NCBI GenBank assembly: GCA_904502165.1
Contig: CAJGDB010000111.1
Span: 1 to 5,265 of the forward strand
DNA length: 5,265 nt
Direction of reading: 5' to 3'
DNA from: an uncultured Akkermansia sp.
GTDB lineage: Bacteria > Verrucomicrobiota > Verrucomicrobiia > Verrucomicrobiales > Akkermansiaceae
Part shown: positions 1 to 4,420 of the stretch, piece after piece
Numbering within the stretch: position 1 is the first letter of the stretch
Layout: the number at the start of each line of letters is the position of its first letter
Notes under the pieces: generated by a model
The model's input: the letters and a program-made list of their open reading frames with translations, nothing else
What the model was told of the DNA's origin: nothing
Database searches by the model: none
Position numbers and translations under genes: made by a program

Positions 1-1560
1 GAAGATGGTCTTGCAGAAGGCAAGGGCTTCTTCCTTATCGGTGAAGTTGCCGCACTTCGGGTAATCGATGCCGTAGTGGTCCATGAGCATGTTCACGGTT
101 TCCTGGGGCAGGGAAGCGAGGCCGGCTTCCTTGGCGGAGGTCACGGCAGCCTTGATTTCGGCGGGAACTTCGCCGGTTTCGCAGGTGGCGAGCTTCTTGC
201 CGCGGAAAGCCATCTGGGCCTTCAGCAGACCGAGCAGACGCACGATGTCGGCGGGGTACTCGTAGTTGAGAATCTTGGCTTCGTTGAGCAGCACGCGGCC
301 TTCGTCCACACGGGCACCACCCACGAAGGAGCAGTAGATGTTCACGTTGGGGTACTGGGGAGCCAGCTTGATAACGGCCTGGGCGGTTTCCGGACATTCG
401 GTTACGCGCTGGGGAGTCAGCAGAACAAGGATGTTCTTGTACTCACCGCTCTCGCAGAGCACCTTGAGGGCAGCCTCGTAGCGGTCGGCCTTGGCATCGC
501 CCACCACGTCGATGGGGTTGCCCAGGGAGGCTTCGGGGGTAAGCACGGCGCGCAGAGCTGCCTTGGTCTCATCGCTGGGGGGAGCCAGGTCGAGGCCGGC
601 TTCTTCGCAGAGGTCGGAGGTAAGCACGCCCACGCCACCGGCGTTGGTCAGCACGGCTACCTTGCCGTCGAACTGGTTGTGGTTGCAGTACTGCAGCACT
701 TCAAGCAGGCCGAAGAGCTCGCGGTCGTTGTAGGCCTGGATAGCGCCGGCACCCTGCAGAGCCATCTCGAGCACGCGGTAGTTCGGGGCCAGGGAGCCGG
801 TGTGGGAAAGGGAAGCGGCCTGGGCCTTGGCGCTCTTGCCGGGCTCCATGATTACGCAGGGCTTGGTGTCGGAAACTTCCTTAATCACCTTGAGGAATTC
901 CTTACCGTTCTTGAGGGACTCAAGGTAGAAGACGAAGGCGTTGGTGTTGGGGTCGTCCTTCAGAGCGGCGAGCAGCTTGTCCTCACCCATCACGGCCTTG
1001 TTGCCGATGGAGATGAAGTGGGAGAAGCCGATGCCCTTGCCGGCTGCCCAGTCCATGATGGCGGAGCAGTAGGCACCGGACTGGGAAACGAAAGCCACGT
1101 TACCGCGTGCGGGGAAACCATCGGCGAAGGAGGCGTTCACGTTGTCGAAGGTGGAGATGTGGCCAAGGCAGTTCGGGCCAAGCAGGTTGATGCCGTTGTC
1201 CAGGCACTTCTGGGCGATGCGCTGCTCGAGCTCCTTTTCACCCACTTCGCCGAAGCCGGCGGTGATGATGGAGATGTTCTTCGTGCCGTTGGCGATGCAG
1301 GCGTCAATCACGCCTTCGGTGAAGCGGGCGGGTACCAGCACAACCACCAGATCCATGGGTTCAGGCAGGGCATCTACGCTGGCGTAGCAGGGCTTGCCAC
1401 AGAGTTCCTGGCCGGCCATCTTGGGGTTGATGCCGTAGAGATTGCCCTTGTAGTCGGCAGAGATGATGTTGTTGAATACAACGGCGCCCAGCTTGGTGGG
1501 GTCGGCAGACACGCCGACTACTGCAATGCTCTTCGGATTGAAGAATGATTTGAGTGACAT
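1..1560 (-). CDS. Fused ADP-forming acetyl/acyl-CoA synthetase, C-terminus cut by window edge
   Basis: Family role: acyl-CoA + ADP + phosphate to acid + CoA + ATP, a cytoplasmic one-step route that makes ATP while releasing acetate or related acids. Seen: 520 codons without a stop from the ATG at 1558-1560 to the edge. Residues 1-135 form a CoA-binding Rossmann domain (SIAVVGVS at 11-18, GPNCLG at 128-133). Residues 150-455 form two succinyl-CoA-ligase-like domains, with VSQSGA at 158-163, the phospho-histidine motif SHTGS with His253, TNAGG at 305-309 and GNPID at 347-351. From about 484 an ATP-grasp domain begins (LPQETVNMLMDHYGIDYP), so alpha and beta parts are fused; such proteins are usually about 700 residues, so roughly 180-190 are missing. 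The start fits the family, but there is no Shine-Dalgarno. Codon use is extremely biased: every Phe is TTC, every Tyr TAC, and all Lys but one AAG. Alternative: a Pat-type protein acetyltransferase with a C-terminal GNAT domain, less likely because the active-site His is kept. Substrate cannot be read. Confidence 0.93.
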   Translation of the reverse strand, partial: MSLKSFFNPKSIAVVGVSADPTKLGAVVFNNIISADYKGNLYGINPKMAGQELCGKPCYASVDALPEPMDLVVVLVPARFTEGVIDACIANGTKNISIITAGFGEVGEKELEQRIAQKCLDNGINLLGPNCLGHISTFDNVNASFADGFPARGNVAFVSQSGAYCSAIMDWAAGKGIGFSHFISIGNKAVMGEDKLLAALKDDPNTNAFVFYLESLKNGKEFLKVIKEVSDTKPCVIMEPGKSAKAQAASLSHTGSLAPNYRVLEMALQGAGAIQAYNDRELFGLLEVLQYCNHNQFDGKVAVLTNAGGVGVLTSDLCEEAGLDLAPPSDETKAALRAVLTPEASLGNPIDVVGDAKADRYEAALKVLCESGEYKNILVLLTPQRVTECPETAQAVIKLAPQYPNVNIYCSFVGGARVDEGRVLLNEAKILNYEYPADIVRLLGLLKAQMAFRGKKLATCETGEVPAEIKAAVTSAKEAGLASLPQETVNMLMDHYGIDYPKCGNFTDKEEALAFCKTIF

Positions 1561-1609
1561 GATTGATTGTTTTTTTGGTTGAAAAATTAAAAAGCCAATA
1601 CACGGCTCC
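1561..1609 (-). other. Predicted 5' leader of the acyl-CoA synthetase gene
   Basis: If transcription starts about seven bases after the -10 element, the mRNA has a leader of about 49 nt. It is rich in A and U, with a U-rich stretch at 1581-1592 and an A-run near the start codon. It has no purine-rich Shine-Dalgarno element. The first part can form only a 4-bp AGCC/GGCT hairpin (1593-1607), too small to call an attenuator. An unstructured A/U-rich leader of this kind may let ribosomes load without Shine-Dalgarno pairing; that is inference. Confidence 0.5.
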
Positions 1610-1616
1610 GCAGAGG

Positions 1617-1645
1617 ATTGTAGCACTCTGCATGGGTATTTGCAA
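1617..1645 (-). promoter_or_regulatory. Sigma70-type promoter of the acyl-CoA synthetase gene
   Basis: On the minus strand TTGCAA (1645-1640) and TACAAT (1622-1617) are separated by exactly 17 bp. Each hexamer is close to the TTGACA/TATAAT consensus. Upstream, around -50 to -55, is a run of six A (1659-1664 on the plus strand as T), which resembles a distal UP-element A-tract. The expected start is near 1609. The promoter lies in the gap after ruvX, so this gene should have its own transcription unit, in keeping with its high-expression codon bias. Confidence 0.8.
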
Positions 1646-1700
1646 GTATCTTTGACTGTTTTTTGCCAAAGTTTTGTTGAAAGACGGGAGTTTTATCGTC

Positions 1701-2135
1701 TCAATCGGGTAAAAAGAAGTCAGGCTGACTGTTTTCAAGCCAGTTGTTGAGAATTTCCACGGCGGCGGCCTGGTCGATGATGGGTTTGAAATTCTTTGCC
1801 TTCTTACCGGCCTGGTGCAGTTTTTCCTGAGCCACGGTGGTGGTCAGGTATTCATCCACGTAGATGAGCGGCAGATCGGGCAGGCGGGTGTGCAGTTTGT
1901 CGCCGAAGGCCCGTACTTTGGCGCAGGCGGTGCCTTCGGTGCCATCCATGCGGAGCGGCAGCCCCAGCACCAGGGTACGTATGCCGCGCTCCTTCACCAG
2001 GGTGGCAATGCGCTCCAGCGGCTCTGTGCGCTGCAGGTGAATGCTTTCCACGGGGTGAGCCAGGATGCCGCAGGCATCCGTGGCAGCTATGCCGATGCGG
2101 GCTTCGCCGTAGTCTATGCCAAGGGCTGGGTGCAT
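1701..2135 (-). CDS. ruvX: YqgF/RuvX family pre-16S rRNA nuclease (putative Holliday junction resolvase)
   Basis: Small cytoplasmic RNase H-fold protein, 144 residues, close to the family's usual 135-150. In E. coli the family member YqgF acts in 16S rRNA 5'-end maturation; it was first named for similarity to RuvC resolvases. Seen: the N-terminal LGIDYGEARIG with the first acidic residue Asp8, VLGLPLRMDGTEG at 57-69, the VDEYLTT block at 93-99 with Asp94/Glu95, and the C-terminal DQAAAVEIL with Asp121, so the acidic set is complete. The usual Arg of DERLTT is Tyr96 here. I chose the ATG at 2133-2135, which puts the family's LGIDYG strand at its normal place; a TTG at 2166-2168 would add 11 residues inside manC and is less likely. 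The start follows the manC TGA by one base, so the gene is probably co-transcribed and translationally coupled. No clear terminator follows the stop; only a 5-bp AGACG/CGTCT stem (1682-1701) is present. Confidence 0.93.
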   Translation of the reverse strand: MHPALGIDYGEARIGIAATDACGILAHPVESIHLQRTEPLERIATLVKERGIRTLVLGLPLRMDGTEGTACAKVRAFGDKLHTRLPDLPLIYVDEYLTTTVAQEKLHQAGKKAKNFKPIIDQAAAVEILNNWLENSQPDFFLPD

Positions 2136-2136
2136 C

Positions 2137-3198
2137 TCAGACCAGGTTTTCCGGCAGGCCGGAGACAATGTTCTTAATCTTATCTGCCTCGCTGCGGCGG
2201 GCTACGAGCAGGGCATCTCCTGTGTCGACCACGATGAGGTCATCCACTCCCACGAGAGCGACACGCTTGCCGGAATCGGTGAAGACGATGTTGTTGCCGG
2301 CCTCCACCTGGCTCAGCGGGCTGTTGCTCACGTTGCTACCTTCCTGCTGCGGCAGGTATTTGCCCACGGAAATCCAGGATCCTACGTCATCCCAGTCGAA
2401 TGTGGCTTCGAAGTTGAGCACGCGGTCGGCTTTCTCCAGCAGGGCAAAGTCGATGGAGATGGGGGTGAGCTGCGGGAATTTCGTATTGATGAACTGCGGC
2501 AGGTCGGTGGCAGCTGTCAGTTCATTGATGAATCTCGCCAGTTCCGGGCTGTGGGCGGTCAGCTGGCTGCGTACATGGGCCACATTCCAGATGAACATGC
2601 CGGCATTCCAGGAGAAATTGCCGCTGGCAAGGTATTGGGCGGCGGTTGCGGCATCGGGTTTTTCGCGGAAGCGCACCACCTCGTAGCAGTTGTGGCGCAG
2701 GGCGGCATCTTCCAGCTTTCCGGCGCGTTCGATATAGCCGTAGCTGGGGCATGCCCAGGTGGGTTTGATGCCGATGGTGATGAGCGCCGCTTCGCGGGCT
2801 GCCAGGGAAAGGGCATCTTCTGCCAGGGCGCGGAAGGCGGTGTCATCCAGAATGAGCGAATCGCTGGGGATGATAATCATGTTGGCCTGCGGGTCGCGGG
2901 CGGCGATGAGACCTACGCCCAGGGCTACGGCGGGGGCGGTGTCGCGGCGGGCGGGCTCGGCTACGATGTTTTCAGCAGGCAGCTCGGCAGCCTGACGCCG
3001 CACCTCGGCTTCCTGCAGGTGATTGGTCAGAATGAAGATATTTTCAGCCGGCACGAGCCCCTTTACGCGGTCGATGGCCTGGCGCAGCATAGTGCCGCTG
3101 CCGAAGAGGTCAAGCAGTTGCTTGGGCTTAGCGTTGCGGGAAAGCGGCCAGAAACGAGTGCCGCTGCCACCGGCGAGAATGAGGGCATAGTTACTCAT
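2137..3198 (-). CDS. manC: Mannose-1-phosphate guanylyltransferase (GDP-mannose pyrophosphorylase)
   Basis: Family role: GTP + mannose-1-phosphate to GDP-mannose + diphosphate, in the cytoplasm, supplying mannose and often GDP-fucose for glycans. Seen in 353 residues: the nucleotide-binding signature LAGGSGTRFWPLSR at 8-21, KPKQLL at 24-29, EPARRDTAPA at 81-90, PSDSLI at 111-116, the sugar-binding FREKPD at 177-182, NFSWNAGMFIW at 194-204, and FDWDDVGSW at 267-275, which carries the conserved Asp. A short beta-helix-like tail (about 300-345) ends the protein. The C-terminal cupin phosphomannose isomerase domain of the roughly 480-residue bifunctional ManC enzymes is absent, so this is the monofunctional form. 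The usual His of the PSDH/PADH motif is Ser114. The start at 3196-3198 lies directly before the family signature; the open frame runs 33 codons further up, but that stretch contains the promoter and has no family counterpart. It heads a two-gene operon with ruvX, with a one-base gap. Confidence 0.95.
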   Translation of the reverse strand: MSNYALILAGGSGTRFWPLSRNAKPKQLLDLFGSGTMLRQAIDRVKGLVPAENIFILTNHLQEAEVRRQAAELPAENIVAEPARRDTAPAVALGVGLIAARDPQANMIIIPSDSLILDDTAFRALAEDALSLAAREAALITIGIKPTWACPSYGYIERAGKLEDAALRHNCYEVVRFREKPDAATAAQYLASGNFSWNAGMFIWNVAHVRSQLTAHSPELARFINELTAATDLPQFINTKFPQLTPISIDFALLEKADRVLNFEATFDWDDVGSWISVGKYLPQQEGSNVSNSPLSQVEAGNNIVFTDSGKRVALVGVDDLIVVDTGDALLVARRSEADKIKNIVSGLPENLV

Positions 3199-3205
3199 GC
3201 CTGTG

Positions 3206-3234
3206 AGTATACCTGCGACATTTCTCCGGGTCAA
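3206..3234 (-). promoter_or_regulatory. Strong sigma70-type promoter of manC-ruvX, apparently leaderless
   Basis: On the minus strand TTGACC (3234-3229) and TATACT (3211-3206) are separated by exactly 17 bp, five of six matches to consensus in each hexamer. Only seven bases (3205-3199) lie between the -10 element and the ATG, so the usual initiation distance places +1 at or within a base or two of the A of the start codon. No ribosome-binding site fits in that space. Confidence 0.82.
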
Positions 3235-3245
3235 GCCCGGAAATG
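3219..3245. repeat. Inverted repeat overlapping the manC -35 element
   Basis: On the plus strand CATTT (3219-3223), two unpaired bases, and CCGGG (3226-3230) are mirrored across a 5-base centre by CCCGG (3236-3240) and AAATG (3241-3245). That gives ten complementary pairs with one 2-base bulge. The centre and one arm contain the manC -35 hexamer. It may be an operator, or a stem ending upstream transcription, but no U-tract follows, so an operator or chance is more likely. Confidence 0.45.
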
Positions 3246-3287
3246 GAGTGGCATGTGCCTGAGCCTGCCGGGAAACGTGAATGACGC

Positions 3288-3316
3288 CAGCCGGCAAGGG
3301 GCGGTGTTGCCGGTTG
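3288..3316 (-). terminator. GC-rich stem-loop just after the ankyrin gene, possible weak terminator
   Basis: CCGGCAA (3291-3297) and TTGCCGG (3307-3313) form a perfect 7-bp stem around a 9-base loop; two outer pairs (3288/3316 and 3289/3315) extend it past one mismatch on the minus strand. It begins 14 bases after the ankyrin stop codon, where a terminator would be expected, before the manC promoter. No U-run follows, so it is not a canonical intrinsic terminator; it could stabilise a 3' end or assist factor-dependent termination. Confidence 0.35.
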
Positions 3317-3330
3317 CTGAGAGTCGGATC

Positions 3331-4293
3331 TTATTTCGCGTTCTGTGTTTGCTTCCATATCTCTGCCGCTGTCTTGCCATCGCGGTCCCTGATATCCATC
3401 CGGGCGCCCTTGCTGGTGAGATATTCCACCAGCTCTGCATCACCCATGGCGGTGACGTGGTGCATGATGGTGCGGCGGAAGTAGTTGTCCTGGGCGTTGA
3501 TGTCGGCTCCCCTGTCGGCCAGATATCGGATGACATCTGCATGTTTTCCCATGCCAGCCGACATGATCGGGGTGATTTCCGCCTTGTTCGTGGCGTTAAT
3601 GTCAACACCCTGGTCGAGTATGTATTTCACCAGTTTCAGGTGACCACGGTTGGCAGCTGCATGCAGGTACGAGAAGCCATTGCCGTATCTCTGCCCGATG
3701 TCGCCTCCATGGGTGTGGAGATATTCAAAGCATTCCAGACTGCCGGCAAAAGCCGCCATCTGCATGGGAGTCTGGCTGAAAGGCCGGGAGGAATCGCAGG
3801 CATGGATATCGAGTCCCTGCTGGTGCAGATGCTCCAGTGTTGATACGTTGTTGCCAAGCACGGCAGAGAAAAGGGCATTCATGCCGGTGCCGGTTAAATC
3901 CCCCTGCGTTCTGGTGATTTTGTGGTTAAGATCGGCCCCGTGTTCCAGCATAACCCTCAGCAAGTCTGCATCGCCATATTGAGCAGCCAGGTGCAGCGGG
4001 CTTTCCTGGTCTGCCGGGCGGTTGAGCGTGGCCCCGGCCAGCACCAGAGCCGTTGCTGTTCTGAGCTCGCCGGACTTGATGCTCTCCAGAAGGGCAGTAT
4101 CATAATCTGCTTCGTTAATTTTCTTGCGGGTCAGGAGCTTGAGGGCGGCTTTCCTGGTTTTCACTCTCTTTTCCTTTATCTTGAGTCGCTTTTCCTTTTT
4201 CGGTTGCGGCGTATTTTCATGCTCCCGGGCATAGGTCGGCAGACCTGGTATCAGGGCGCATAGAATCAGGCTGAGAAGGAAACGGCGTGTCAT
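3331..4293 (-). CDS. Exported ankyrin-repeat protein with basic N-terminal linker, function unknown
   Basis: 320 residues. Residues 1-22 look like a Sec signal peptide: MTRR, a hydrophobic core, then a likely cleavage after Ala22 (Thr-Tyr-Ala). Cys12 is not in a proper lipobox. Residues 30-58 are extremely basic (many Lys/Arg, almost no hydrophobics). Then come about seven ankyrin repeats: a degenerate one at 65-92 and clearer ones at about 98-130, 138-165, 175-200, 207-235, 240-268 and 274-302, with a cap ending at about 315. Typical repeat signatures are SPLHLAAQYGDADLL, HGADLN, GVDINA and RGADINAQD. Ankyrin stacks bind proteins; no catalytic domain is visible, so a periplasmic or exported binding or scaffold role is the most that can be inferred. 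The ATG at 4291-4293 is preferred over a GTG two codons upstream because it fits the signal peptide and the promoter. The gene is divergent from serS. TTT, TAT and AAA codons occur here, unlike in acd, so expression is probably lower. Confidence 0.85.
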   Translation of the reverse strand: MTRRFLLSLILCALIPGLPTYAREHENTPQPKKEKRLKIKEKRVKTRKAALKLLTRKKINEADYDTALLESIKSGELRTATALVLAGATLNRPADQESPLHLAAQYGDADLLRVMLEHGADLNHKITRTQGDLTGTGMNALFSAVLGNNVSTLEHLHQQGLDIHACDSSRPFSQTPMQMAAFAGSLECFEYLHTHGGDIGQRYGNGFSYLHAAANRGHLKLVKYILDQGVDINATNKAEITPIMSAGMGKHADVIRYLADRGADINAQDNYFRRTIMHHVTAMGDAELVEYLTSKGARMDIRDRDGKTAAEIWKQTQNAK

Positions 4294-4299
4294 TTGCAC

Positions 4300-4328
4300 A
4301 GACTATCACAAGAAGACGGAATCTGCAA
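4300..4328 (-). promoter_or_regulatory. Probable promoter of the ankyrin gene, close to the start codon
   Basis: On the minus strand TTGCAG (4328-4323) and TAGTCT (4305-4300) have a 17-bp spacer. The -10 hexamer is weak (TA and the final T match), and an overlapping GATAGT preceded by TGT offers an extended -10 alternative with a 15-bp spacer. Six bases separate TAGTCT from the ATG, so the transcript would again start at or almost at the start codon. Confidence 0.5.
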
Positions 4329-4386
4329 GTTTGAAAACTGCTATAAAAGTGTTATCTGCATACCTTGAATGCACAGTTTTGACTTG
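4326..4386. repeat. Two-part inverted repeat linking the divergent ankyrin and serS promoters
   Basis: CAAGTTTGAAAACTG (4326-4340) and CAGTTTTGACTTG (4374-4386) are inverted copies: AAAACTG/CAGTTTT pair perfectly over 7 bp, and CAAGT/ACTTG over 5 bp, with a 3-base versus 1-base difference between the blocks. Arm one overlaps the ankyrin -35 and arm two covers the serS -35 candidate. Arm one is itself nearly palindromic (AGTTT-GA-AAACT, 4328-4339). Between the arms is another perfect repeat, TGCAT/ATGCA (4357-4361 and 4369-4373). The layout resembles paired regulator-binding sites; no regulator is identified. Confidence 0.5.
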
Positions 4387-4411
4387 AATCCGGAGCGTTT
4401 TGGTATAGAAT
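4379..4411 (+). promoter_or_regulatory. serS promoter, two overlapping readings, short or no leader
   Basis: Two overlapping solutions are seen. One is TTGACT (4379-4384) with TATAGA (4404-4409): the spacer is long at 19 bp, but a TG at 4401-4402 makes an extended -10. The other is TTGAAT (4384-4389) with TAGAAT (4406-4411) and a 16-bp spacer. Either way the -10 ends 9-11 bases before the ATG at 4421, leaving a leader of about 2-4 nt. No T-box, other riboswitch or Shine-Dalgarno element can fit downstream of it. Confidence 0.6.
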
Positions 4412-4420
4412 AAGCGCGTT

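Noticed and set aside
76..1548. A 490-codon open frame on the plus strand
   Set aside because: It is codon-for-codon antisense to the acyl-CoA synthetase and stays open only because that gene avoids TTA, CTA and TCA. The translation is rich in Gly, Val and His, with no recognisable domain.
1581..1607. Attenuator in the acyl-CoA synthetase leader (AGCC/GGCT stem before a U-rich stretch)
   Set aside because: The stem is only 4 bp with a 7-base loop; too weak to terminate transcription.
1682..1701. Intrinsic terminator after ruvX
   Set aside because: Only a 5-bp AGACG/CGTCT stem with a 10-base loop, overlapping the stop codon and followed by three T; not convincing.
2136..2168. TTG start giving ruvX 11 more residues inside manC
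   Set aside because: The ATG one base after the manC stop puts the first beta strand at its usual position; the extra residues match nothing in the family.
3199..3297. A 33-residue N-terminal extension of manC
   Set aside because: The extension contains the promoter and its inverted repeat, and the family signature LAGGSGTR begins right after the internal ATG, as expected for the family.
2116..3843. A 575-codon open frame on the plus strand
   Set aside because: It runs antisense across ruvX, manC and the ankyrin gene and both promoters between them; the three minus-strand genes have clear family motifs and this frame has none.
4294..4299. GTG start two codons upstream for the ankyrin gene
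   Set aside because: It adds only Met-Gln before a normal signal peptide and falls between the -10 element and the ATG, where the transcript probably does not extend.
4294..4420. T-box or other riboswitch upstream of serS
   Set aside because: The promoter ends about ten bases before the ATG, leaving no room for a structured leader, and no T-box sequence was found.
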